Positions 16,345 to 29,517 of a stretch of 30,924 bases of DNA are shown here, in pieces. The notes under the pieces were generated by a model. That model was given only the letters and a program-made list of their open reading frames with translations, had not been told where the DNA came from and ran no database searches. Made by a program: the position numbers and the translations under genes. How positions within the stretch are numbered: the first letter of the stretch is position 1; each line of letters begins with the position of its first letter. Source of the stretch: JAZDKP01 sp043802925 (GTDB lineage Bacteria; Fibrobacterota; OXYB2-FULL-49-7; JAEUSG01); NCBI GenBank assembly GCA_043802925.1, contig JAZDKP010000028.1, positions 1 to 30,924 on the forward strand. Reading direction: 5' to 3'.

Positions 16345-17742
16345 TCATTCCGCCCCGTCCCAGCAGTAGGTGCAGAGCTTGTCCTTGGGCAGGCCGATGG
16401 CGGCCACGAGGTCATCGAGTTTCTGGTACTGGAGCGTCGTGAGCTGGAGCCGCTGGCGGATGCGTTCCACCATGGCCGCGTACTTGTCGGTCAAAGGGTC
16501 CGCGTACTGCGGGAGGTTTGCGTCGTCACGCCCCTCAAGTTCCTTGATGGCCTTGCGCCCCGCGAGGTCGAGCGAGGAACGCGAACGCGAGAAGTTGAGG
16601 AATTTGCAGCCGTACACGAGCGGCGGGCAGGCGGGCCGCATGTGCACCTCGCGGGCCCCGGCGTCGTACAACCGGCGGATGGTGTCCTGCAGCTGGGTTC
16701 CGCGCACGATGGAGTCGTCCGAGAAAAGCAGGCGCTGGCCCTGGATGAGGTCCTGCACGGGAATGAGCTTCATCCGCGCCACGAGATCGCGGATAGACTG
16801 GTCCGTGGGCATGAAGCTGCGTGGCCAGGTGGGCGTGTATTTGACAAAGGGGCGGGTGAAGGGGATTTTGGCCTCGTTGGCGTATCCGATGGCGTGCGCC
16901 ACGCCCGAATCCGGAATGCCGGCCACGCAGTCCACGCAGGATTTGTCGGCCCGGGCCAGGGCCGCGCCGCAACGGTAACGGCAGGACTCGACATTGATGC
17001 CTTCGTAGGATGAAGGCGGGTAACCGTAATAGACCCAGAGGAAAGAACATATCTGCATGCGGCTGCCGGGCAGCTTTTTCTGGACCACGGCCTCTTCGGT
17101 CATGAGCACCACTTCGCCGGGCCCGAGATAGCGATCGATTTCGTAGCCGAGGTTGGGAAATGCGCAGGTTTCGAAGGAAGCCGCGAACGCGCCCGTCTTT
17201 TTTCCGATGACCACGGGTGTGCGGCCCAGCCGGTCGCGCGCCGCGTAGATGCCCTGGTCGGTCAGCAGAAGGATGGAGCAGGAGCCCTGGATGACCTCCA
17301 GCGCGTGCTGGATGCCGTCCTCAAAGGTGGCCTCATGGTTGATCAGCGTGGCGATGAGTTCCGTGGCATTGATTTCGCCGCCGCTCATCTCGGAAAAGTG
17401 CGCTTTGTGACGGTAGGCGGTCTTCATAATCTCATCGGCGTTTGTGATGACGCCCACGGTCACGATGGCGTAGACGCCAAGGTGAGAGCCGATAATGAGG
17501 GGCTGGTCCTCGTAGTCGCTGATGACGCCGATGCCCCGGCGGCCGTGCAGCGAGGGAAGGTCGTCCTCGAACTTGGACCGGAACGGGGCGTTGCTGATGT
17601 CGTGGATATGGCGCTTGATGGCGCCGTCGACCATGACCGCCATGCCGCCGCGGCGCGTGCCGAGGTGGGAGTGGTAGTCCGTGCCGAAAAAGAGGTCGGT
17701 CACGCAATCATCTTTGGATGCCACTGCAAAAAAACCGCCCAT
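16345..17742 (-). CDS. PurF-like protein without the glutaminase nucleophile
   Basis: A 465-residue homologue of PurF of the type found next to purF in Bacteroidetes. The N-terminus is MGGFFAVASKDDCV, so the catalytic Cys (residue 1 of mature PurF) is Gly. The oxyanion segment AHNGN is replaced by VTVGVITN. HLGTRRGGM and AARDRLGRTPVV still mark the Ntn fold. The phosphoribosyltransferase half is intact: IPDSG (276-280) and the PRPP loop LLFSDDSIVRGTQ (338-350). The four cysteines aligning with the Fe-S ligands are kept (Cys232, Cys379, Cys457, Cys460). Databases usually name such proteins amidophosphoribosyltransferase; ammonia-dependent or regulatory activity is inferred. TAGGAGA precedes the ATG; carB ends 9 nt upstream, and the gene runs into the purF leader. 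Confidence 0.88.
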   Translation of the reverse strand: MGGFFAVASKDDCVTDLFFGTDYHSHLGTRRGGMAVMVDGAIKRHIHDISNAPFRSKFEDDLPSLHGRRGIGVISDYEDQPLIIGSHLGVYAIVTVGVITNADEIMKTAYRHKAHFSEMSGGEINATELIATLINHEATFEDGIQHALEVIQGSCSILLLTDQGIYAARDRLGRTPVVIGKKTGAFAASFETCAFPNLGYEIDRYLGPGEVVLMTEEAVVQKKLPGSRMQICSFLWVYYGYPPSSYEGINVESCRYRCGAALARADKSCVDCVAGIPDSGVAHAIGYANEAKIPFTRPFVKYTPTWPRSFMPTDQSIRDLVARMKLIPVQDLIQGQRLLFSDDSIVRGTQLQDTIRRLYDAGAREVHMRPACPPLVYGCKFLNFSRSRSSLDLAGRKAIKELEGRDDANLPQYADPLTDKYAAMVERIRQRLQLTTLQYQKLDDLVAAIGLPKDKLCTYCWDGAE

Positions 17743-17751
17743 GTGGGTCTC

Positions 17752-20979
<3,228 letters not shown>

Positions 20980-21001
20980 AATTCTCCCCAATCATTTTAT
21001 T

Positions 21002-23389
<2,388 letters not shown>

Positions 23390-23401
23390 GATATCATAGG
23401 A

Positions 23402-23404
23402 CTA
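23402..23404 (-). other. In-frame TAG interrupting the first carB
   Basis: The codons read CTG CAG AAA TAG TCC TAT GAT ATC GTG, and the protein alignment with the second CarB continues on both sides without a gap. Many CarB proteins have a Tyr near this place in a 'LQ.YSY.IV' context, so TAC or TAT to TAG is the simplest change (from memory of the family). TAG ends other genes here (the SGNH hydrolase, the first TIGR02147 protein, the intact carB), so a general reassignment is unlikely. Confidence 0.9.
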
Positions 23405-24202
23405 TTTCTGCAGTTTTTTCTGCAATTCGGGCGCGATGGTGAGCATGGGGGCCGCGCAGAAGGAGTCGCCGGTGTGCACGCCCATGGCGTCGATGTTCTC
23501 GATAAAGCAGACCGTGATCTTCTGGCCCTTGGCGTCGCGCACGACCTCCAGTTCCAGTTCCTCCCAGCCCTCAACCGATTCCTCGATGAGAACCTGGTTC
23601 ACAATGCTGGCCGACAGGCCGCGGGTCACCACGGTGCGGAACTCTTCCATATTATACACCAGGCCGCCGCCCGTGCCGCCCATGGTGTAGGCCGGCCGTA
23701 TGATGCAGGGGATGCCGATTTCCTTGACCGCTTTTTCGGCTTCTTCAAGGCTGTGCGTGATGATGCTCCTGGGCATGTCAATACCCAGACCCGCCATGGT
23801 CTTTTTAAACACATCGCGATCTTCGCCGCGTTCGATGGCATCGGCCTGCACACCGATGATGTTCACGTTGTATTTTTTCAGGATGCCGTTTTTATGCAGG
23901 GAGGAGGAGAGGTTGAGGGCGGTCTGGCCGCCGAGGTTGGGAAGGAGCGCGTCGGGCCGTTCCTTGGCGATGATTTTTTCGAGCGTGGCCTCATTTAAGG
24001 GTTCGATGTAGGTGACGTCGGCCATGCCGGGGTCGGTCATGATGGTTGCGGGATTGGAGTTGACGAGCACGATTTTATAACCGAGTTTGCGGAGCGCTTT
24101 GCAGGCCTGGGTGCCGGAATAGTCAAACTCGCAGGCCTGGCCGATGACAATCGGGCCGGAGCCGATGATCAGGACTTTTTTGATGTCATTGCGTCTGGGC
24201 AT
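23402..24202 (-). CDS. carB: Carbamoyl-phosphate synthase large subunit, first copy, part before the in-frame stop
   Basis: The 266 residues, from MPRRNDIKKVLIIGSGPIVIG, cover the pre-ATP-grasp domain and most of the first ATP-grasp domain (PALLPNLGGQT-like segment, RPAYTMGGTGGGLVYN, EESVEGWEELELEVV, DAMGVHTGDSFCAAP). The frame then meets TAG after LQKKLQK. A product ending here lacks the metal and ATP residues of EINPR and cannot make carboxyphosphate. ATG 24202 is preceded by a purine-rich AAGAGAGAAA. The gene starts 27 nt after the DUF1846 gene in the same operon. The intact paralogue downstream makes a silent loss plausible. Confidence 0.88.
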   Translation of the reverse strand: MPRRNDIKKVLIIGSGPIVIGQACEFDYSGTQACKALRKLGYKIVLVNSNPATIMTDPGMADVTYIEPLNEATLEKIIAKERPDALLPNLGGQTALNLSSSLHKNGILKKYNVNIIGVQADAIERGEDRDVFKKTMAGLGIDMPRSIITHSLEEAEKAVKEIGIPCIIRPAYTMGGTGGGLVYNMEEFRTVVTRGLSASIVNQVLIEESVEGWEELELEVVRDAKGQKITVCFIENIDAMGVHTGDSFCAAPMLTIAPELQKKLQK

Positions 24203-24229
24203 GGGGATTTCTCTCTTTGCATTAGAGGT

Positions 24230-25750
24230 TTATGGGACATATAAATTGGTTCCGGAAAAATTGGGGTCACTCGTCAGGTTCATGCCCAGCTTGCGTAAGC
24301 CGGCCTCGTCGCCCGGGGCCGGGATGTGCGTCATGTGGATTTCGCAGCCTTCGAGTTCCCTGACTTTTTCAAGGGCCATCTGGGCCGCGGGGTTGGTGGT
24401 GGCGCCGATGGAGAGCGCGATGAGGGCTTCGTCAAGGTTCAGGCTTATCTGTTTGGACTTGAGGATGTTCTTTTTCAGCGCGCCAATGGATTCAAGGATG
24501 CCGGGTGAGAGCAGGTGCATGGGGTCCGGAAGGCCTGCGAGCCGTTTGACCGCGTTCAGCACGCAAGCCGCGGCCGCGTGCATGAGCGGGGAGTTCTTTC
24601 CCGTGATGATGGTGCCGTCGCGGAGCAGGATGGCCGCACCGCAGTAGGTACCCGCATTGCCTTTGCCCATGACCTCGGCCGCGGCAGCCGCGGCGCGCGC
24701 GGGTTTGACCACGGGCCGGTCTTCGGGCGAAAGGCCCAGTCCCTGCATGATGATTTCCGCGCGGTCCACGGTCTCCTTGCTGGCAAGGCCCATCATGTAT
24801 TCGCAGGAGTAGCGGAACCAGCGGCGCAGAACCTCCTGACGGCTCGCTTCGCGCACCACTTCGTCGTCCACAATGGCAAACCCGGCGCGGTTGACGCCCA
24901 TGTCCGTGGGCGACTTGTACACCTTTTCGCTGCCCATGATGCGTTCGAGGATGCGGCGCACCACGGGAAAGACCTCCACGTCGCGGTTGTAGTTGATGGT
25001 GGTTTCGCCAAAGGCTTCAAGCTGGAAGGGATCAATCTGGTTAAAGTCGCCGAGGTCCGCGGTGGCGGCCTCGTAGGCGATGTTGACCGGGTGCTTGAGG
25101 GGCAGGTTCCAGATGGGGAAGGTCTCGAACTTGGCGTAGCCTGAATTGACGCCTTTGACATGGTCGTGGTAGATTTGTGAAAGGCAGGTGGCCATTTTGC
25201 CGCTGCCGGGCCCCGGGCCCGTGACCACCACAATGGGCTTTTCCGTCTCGATATAGGGGTTGATGCCGTAACCGTTGTCGCTTACAATGGTATTGACGTC
25301 CGCGGGGTAGCCGGGGATGGCTTTGTGCGTGTACACGCGCACGTGACGCCGTTCGAGCCGGTCTATGAAAAGGCGCGCCGCGGGCTGGTGGTTGTACCGC
25401 GTGACCACCACGCCGGCCACCGAAAGGCCCCATTCCTTCAGTTCGTCGATGAGTTTGAGCGCGTCCGCGTCGTAGGAGATGCCAAAGTCCGCGCGCATCT
25501 TTTTGCGTTCGATGTCACCGGCGAAGATGCAGACTACGATTTCGGCCCGGTCTTTGAGCCGCTGGAGGAGCCGCATCTTGACGTTGGGGTCGTAGCCAGG
25601 CAGGATGCGCTTGGCGTGGTAGTCGAACAGGAGTTTTCCGCCGAACTCAAGGTAGAGCTTGTTCTGGAACCGATCCGCACGCTCCACGATGCTTTTGGTT
25701 TGCTCGTCGAGGTATTTTTCGTTATCAAAGCCTTTTTTCATGACGCTCAT
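24230..25750 (-). CDS. DUF1846 family protein
   Basis: A 506-residue protein of the DUF1846 family, cytosolic, structure known for a streptococcal member but function unproven. The N-terminus KKGFDNEKYLDEQTKSIVERA, followed by FGGKLLFDYHAKRILPGYDP, is highly characteristic. The middle has a phosphate-binding-like VVVTGPGPGSGKMATCLSQIYHD (P-loop-like GPGSGKMAT). MGVNRAGFAIVDDEVV and the C-terminal NLDEALIALSIGATTNPAA complete the match. The start at ATG 25750 overlaps the pyrG stop (ATGA) and has AAAGGA upstream. The position between pyrG and the carB genes suggests a nucleotide-linked role, an inference from context only. Confidence 0.93.
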   Translation of the reverse strand: MSVMKKGFDNEKYLDEQTKSIVERADRFQNKLYLEFGGKLLFDYHAKRILPGYDPNVKMRLLQRLKDRAEIVVCIFAGDIERKKMRADFGISYDADALKLIDELKEWGLSVAGVVVTRYNHQPAARLFIDRLERRHVRVYTHKAIPGYPADVNTIVSDNGYGINPYIETEKPIVVVTGPGPGSGKMATCLSQIYHDHVKGVNSGYAKFETFPIWNLPLKHPVNIAYEAATADLGDFNQIDPFQLEAFGETTINYNRDVEVFPVVRRILERIMGSEKVYKSPTDMGVNRAGFAIVDDEVVREASRQEVLRRWFRYSCEYMMGLASKETVDRAEIIMQGLGLSPEDRPVVKPARAAAAAAEVMGKGNAGTYCGAAILLRDGTIITGKNSPLMHAAAACVLNAVKRLAGLPDPMHLLSPGILESIGALKKNILKSKQISLNLDEALIALSIGATTNPAAQMALEKVRELEGCEIHMTHIPAPGDEAGLRKLGMNLTSDPNFSGTNLYVP

Positions 25751-27396
25751 GCGAAGGTCCTTTCCATGGCGTTCTTGACAAGATTAAAGAAGAACGGGTC
25801 GGGCCGCTCGAGCTTGCTGGTAAGCTCCGGGTGAAACTGACAGCCCACGAAATAGGGGTGGTCGGGAAGCTCCATGATTTGCATGATGTGCTTTTCAGAT
25901 GCCCGGCCGGAAAAGACGATGCCGTGCTTTTCCAGAGTTTCAATATAAGCGGGGTTCACTTCGTACCGATGGCGGAAGCGGCGGCGCACGGTGTCGTTCT
26001 TCAATATGCGATAGGCCAGCGTGTTCTTCTTCACTATCACGTCCTGGCCGCCCAGCCGCATGGTGGCGCCCTTTTCTTTGACGTATTTCTGGTCGGGCAG
26101 AATGTCTATGACCGGGTCTTCGGCCTTTTTACCGTCAGCGGTGACCTCGGCCGTATTGGCGCCCGCGATGCCGCACACATGGCGCGCAAACTCCACCACC
26201 GCGAGCTGCATGCCGTAGCAGATACCGAGATAAGGCACCTTGTTTTCCCGGCAGTGGCGGATGACGCTGATTTTTCCTTCTATGCCGCGCGCGCCAAACC
26301 CGCCCGGCACAATGACGCCCTGCACGCCGCGCAGCAGTTCTCCGGCGGATTGTTCGTTGGTTTCCATGCAGTCCGTGTCCACCCATTTTACCTGCACACG
26401 CGCGTGCAGCGACGCACCGCAGTGGGTGAGGGCTTCTACGACGCTGGCGTAGGAGTCCTCGAGCGCGGTGTACTTGCCGCAGATGGCGATGGTCACGGTC
26501 TCTTTGGGGCTCACCAGGTTTTCCTTGATGGTGTCGACCCGTTCTTTCCACATTTTGAGGTCAGGCGGGCTGTAAATGCCGAGTTTTTTATGGAGAATGG
26601 CGACGAGGCCTTCTTGTTCGTAGATGAGCGGGATTTCGTACACGCAGCGCACATCCGGCCCCGAGATAACGGCTTCTTTTTCAATATTACAGTAAAGCGC
26701 TATCTTCTCTTTTATCTTAGGCGTCAGATATTCGGAACAGCGGCCGATGACCACGTCGGGTTCAATGCCCAGTTCGTTCAGTTCGCGCACGCTCATTTGC
26801 GTGGGCTTGGTCTTTTGCTCGTTTACGCCGCTTGGGATGGGAATATAGGTGAGGTGCACGAAAACAATGTTCTCTTCCCCGACTTCACTCTTAAGCTGGC
26901 GCACGGCCTCAATATAAAACTGGTTTTCCAAATCGCCCACAGTGCCGCCGATTTCAATGAGCGCGAGATCCGCTTTTTCGTTGTCCACGATGCGCAAGAT
27001 CCATTCCTTGATTTCGTTGGTCACGTGCGGGATAAACTGCACGGTATGGCCCAGGTAGTCGCCGCGCCGTTCCTTTTCCAGGATGGTCTTGAAGACCTTT
27101 CCCATGGTGAGGTTCCACTCAAACTTGCAGTCCACGCCGATAAAGCGCTCGTAGTGGCCAAAGTCCATATCCACTTCGCCGCCGTCGTCGAGCACAAAAA
27201 CCTCGCCGTGTTCGATGGGGTTCATGGTACCGGGGTCGGTGTTTAAATACCCGTCGCACTTGATGGGAACGATGTTGAGGTTGGAGGAGAGGAGGCGGCC
27301 GATGGAGGCGGAGGCGATTCCTTTGCCGAGTCCGGAGAGAACACCCCCTGTAATCACAATGAACTTCGGTGACTTGGAGGTTTTATTGGGTTTCAT
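25747..27396 (-). CDS. pyrG: CTP synthase
   Basis: The 549-residue CTP synthase converts UTP to CTP with ATP and glutamine. The N-terminal amidoligase domain begins KFIVITGGVLSGLGKGIASAS (P-loop), then KCDGYLNTDPGTMNP and GEVFVLDDGGEVDMDFGHYERF. The C-terminal class I glutaminase domain has PGGFGARGIEGK, the nucleophile Cys in GICYGMQ (about residue 391), and FHPEL with the catalytic His and Glu. It is the first gene of the operon pyrG-DUF1846-carB-carB-purF-like-purF-carA. No Shine-Dalgarno precedes the ATG; an overlapping 7-codon frame (MAGKKSR) ends on the start codon as ATGA and could allow re-initiation. The 169 nt before it shows no clear promoter. Confidence 0.98.
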   Translation of the reverse strand: MKPNKTSKSPKFIVITGGVLSGLGKGIASASIGRLLSSNLNIVPIKCDGYLNTDPGTMNPIEHGEVFVLDDGGEVDMDFGHYERFIGVDCKFEWNLTMGKVFKTILEKERRGDYLGHTVQFIPHVTNEIKEWILRIVDNEKADLALIEIGGTVGDLENQFYIEAVRQLKSEVGEENIVFVHLTYIPIPSGVNEQKTKPTQMSVRELNELGIEPDVVIGRCSEYLTPKIKEKIALYCNIEKEAVISGPDVRCVYEIPLIYEQEGLVAILHKKLGIYSPPDLKMWKERVDTIKENLVSPKETVTIAICGKYTALEDSYASVVEALTHCGASLHARVQVKWVDTDCMETNEQSAGELLRGVQGVIVPGGFGARGIEGKISVIRHCRENKVPYLGICYGMQLAVVEFARHVCGIAGANTAEVTADGKKAEDPVIDILPDQKYVKEKGATMRLGGQDVIVKKNTLAYRILKNDTVRRRFRHRYEVNPAYIETLEKHGIVFSGRASEKHIMQIMELPDHPYFVGCQFHPELTSKLERPDPFFFNLVKNAMERTFA

Positions 27397-27565
27397 CGGC
27401 TTTTTTTGCCTGCCATAATATGCGTTTTGTTGTGAGCCGAAGGCAATCTAAAAACGCGCGATTCATGTGCTATTAGGAAAAAAAATGCTGGGAAATTTTC
27501 AGAATGAAAGCTGGGAGGGGAAAAGGCGGCAGGCAATAAGTCCCAGGTCTTTGTTTGATAATAAG

Positions 27566-28447
27566 TTAAGAGGAAAATAAATCCACAACATCCATCTTAA
27601 TGGGTGAGGCTGTATTTGGATCTGAAAGTGGGAAAAGCTGGAAAGTATACTGATAAACAATATTTGCATTTTGATCGGTGTCAGCAATAGCCATTATTTC
27701 CTTATGAAAATCATTTGTCTTTTCACAAATCAAACGATACGAATCTTTTGAAACTCCAAGACATACAGCTGTTACATTTCTTTGTTCGGGCGGGTAATTA
27801 TAAATTGCATGAGTCGCTATTTTAATCAGAGTGGCATGATAATCTCTAATAGTACGACTGATGACTTTGTCTTCGGTTGCAATATTCTTTTGAGTCGATG
27901 CAAAAAAGCCATCTTTCCTTTTCTTTATGAATCCTAGATTAATCAACAAAGCAACGGAATCGCGCGCCTGCTGTGAAGATATTGGAGGTTGGACCATATT
28001 TGCCAGCCAATTGTAATCGCCGGAAAAACGATACATATCGATGAGCGAACGAATTACGGAATGATGCCATTTGGAGAAATATTCATATTGGTAAGGTTTG
28101 ATACTGTAAAGGCAAAGAGACGCGTTCTTGCTGTCATTCGCAATCATTTTCAACCGTAATGCGAGGTATTTTCTTTCGCGGCCGACATTGCTTTGATTAA
28201 AGCTTACAAGGGTTTCAAAATAAATGGATTCGATCTGAGTATGGCTCAGTGCAAGCGAAATGTTAACTATAGCGCGTTTCGATAGGTTGCGATATCCGTT
28301 AAGGACCGAATAAATGCTGCTTTTCGATTTGAATCCAATGGCAGTGGCAAAACGTTGCAGAGAGTATTGGCTGTCGCGCCTCTTTCGTTGAGAGTAATAA
28401 TCGGAAAGATATATTCGATAATCGTTATAGCAAAATATGGCTTTCAT
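27566..28447 (-). CDS. TIGR02147 family protein (putative regulator), second copy
   Basis: A 293-residue member of the same family as the protein at 9266-10093. The ATG at 28447 is chosen because it aligns with the family N-terminus (IFCYNDYRIYLSDYYSQRK); a TTG seven codons earlier is the longer alternative. Neither has a Shine-Dalgarno. Shared marks are FKSKSSIYSVLNGYRNLSKRA (helix-turn-helix-like), YFSKWHHSVIRSLIDMYRF, INLGFIKKRKDGFF and CLGVSKDSYRLICEKTNDFHKEIM. The base composition is clearly more AT-rich than the adjacent pyrG operon. It is divergent from the tail-fibre-like gene, with a dyad between them, which suggests local regulation. Confidence 0.88.
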   Translation of the reverse strand: MKAIFCYNDYRIYLSDYYSQRKRRDSQYSLQRFATAIGFKSKSSIYSVLNGYRNLSKRAIVNISLALSHTQIESIYFETLVSFNQSNVGRERKYLALRLKMIANDSKNASLCLYSIKPYQYEYFSKWHHSVIRSLIDMYRFSGDYNWLANMVQPPISSQQARDSVALLINLGFIKKRKDGFFASTQKNIATEDKVISRTIRDYHATLIKIATHAIYNYPPEQRNVTAVCLGVSKDSYRLICEKTNDFHKEIMAIADTDQNANIVYQYTFQLFPLSDPNTASPIKMDVVDLFSS

Positions 28448-28516
28448 GTTGGGTCTTGTTGTCGGCAAGTAAATTAATATTGTTATGGGCTGTTGTAAAT
28501 ATATTTCATCAAGGTT

Positions 28517-28533
28517 GTGCGCAAAATGCGCAC
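28517..28533. promoter_or_regulatory. Perfect dyad between divergent genes, possible operator
   Basis: GTGCGCA-AAA-TGCGCAC is a perfect 7-bp inverted repeat with a 3-nt centre, 70 nt upstream of the second TIGR02147 start and 134 nt upstream of the tail-fibre-like gene. It is a GC-rich island in very AT-rich DNA. The rest of the 219-nt spacer has a weak AAGGCC/GGCCTT stem (28617-28641) and no confident promoter. Confidence 0.45.
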
Positions 28534-28666
28534 GATAAATAACAATGGCTATTGATGATATTCAAAACGGTATGTATTTTACAAAGTGTGATATTTCATT
28601 AAAGGTTGTTTTGTGTAAGGCCAGAAAAATAGTACGGCCTTTAATTCATTCAGAAAAGGAGGTTTT

Positions 28667-29251
28667 ATGGCTGCAACACTACCATTAAACGGAAACGGGG
28701 ACATTACTCAGAATAGCACAACCCCCGCGGACGGACTCTATAAGCTTGCCAATATTGGTGCTGGTGGAGATGCAGCAGGTAAAAAACTGACCATTGAAGG
28801 GTCAAATGCCGCTGGGGCGGGTTCGCATGATGGAGGTGATATTGTTTTGATGCCTGGGTTAAGCAGCGCCGGTGGCACGTCTGGTGTCGTAAAAGCATAT
28901 AGCCAGCAGACGGAAATACAGTTTGTTGTCTATGATACATATCCCAGAATCAAGTTTGTTGGAGGTTCGGCAATAATAAACTGGCCTTCAAGTGATCATA
29001 TATATTTTGGTGAAACATCATATACGGGAAATTTCCTAGTTCGAGGAGCTAAAGTCGGTATTAATACGACAAGTCCAGGGGAAAAACTGGAAGTAAGCGG
29101 CAACATTAAAGCAACTGGCGGAGGATATAACAATGGCCATTTAGTCTTAGGTGGATACCATCTTTATGTCGACGGAACAGGTGATTTGCGAATAAAAAAT
29201 GGTGCGCCCACTTATGATGGCGACGGAACAGTTGTTGGTACGCAGTCCTAA
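28667..29251 (+). CDS. Tail-fibre-like / trimeric appendage protein of unknown function
   Basis: A 194-residue protein rich in Gly, Asn, Ser and Thr with no signal peptide or membrane helix. KVGINTTSPGEKLEVSGNIKATGG is the typical linker of phage tail fibres and S74-type surface proteins, and the preceding DGGDIVLMPGLSS and HIYFGETSYTGNFLVRG stretches look like beta-strand fibre repeats. The S74 self-cleaving chaperone domain usually found after such a linker is absent, and no phage genes are nearby. AAAGGAGG (28655-28662) lies 4 nt before the ATG, one of the strongest ribosome-binding sites in the window. A terminator follows, so it is probably transcribed alone. Confidence 0.8.
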   Translation: MAATLPLNGNGDITQNSTTPADGLYKLANIGAGGDAAGKKLTIEGSNAAGAGSHDGGDIVLMPGLSSAGGTSGVVKAYSQQTEIQFVVYDTYPRIKFVGGSAIINWPSSDHIYFGETSYTGNFLVRGAKVGINTTSPGEKLEVSGNIKATGGGYNNGHLVLGGYHLYVDGTGDLRIKNGAPTYDGDGTVVGTQS

Positions 29252-29278
29252 TATAGGAAAATGCTCGTAGGGTTTTAG

Positions 29279-29312
29279 AACAGGGTTGCAATAAGTTAGC
29301 GGCCCTGTTTTT
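29279..29312 (+). terminator. Intrinsic terminator after the tail-fibre-like gene
   Basis: AACAGGGTTGC (29279-29289) pairs with GCGGCCCTGTT (29299-29309) over 11 positions, including two G-U pairs, around a 9-nt loop, and runs into TTTTT. It lies 28 nt after the stop codon. The following 205 nt up to the membrane protein gene contain only a small GAAAACC/GGTTTTC stem (29444-29460). Confidence 0.85.
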
Positions 29313-29517
29313 GATTTATCAATCTATAAAGTTGTCGATTTGTAGATAGAAAAGATGATATTTTAATGCAAATTAGAATCGTTGTTGATTCAACACATAT
29401 ACCCCGTGGTCTTGCAACGGACACCTTTTGGAAGGGAAAGTTTGAAAACCGTAGGTTTTCATATATGTTTTCACAGCTCATACCCTGTGCTCTTGGCCCT
29501 CTTTTTGAAATAGTAAA

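Noticed and set aside
23402..23404. General reassignment of TAG to an amino acid
   Set aside because: The intact carB, the SGNH hydrolase and the first TIGR02147 gene all end at TAG where the family ends, so TAG works as a stop here.
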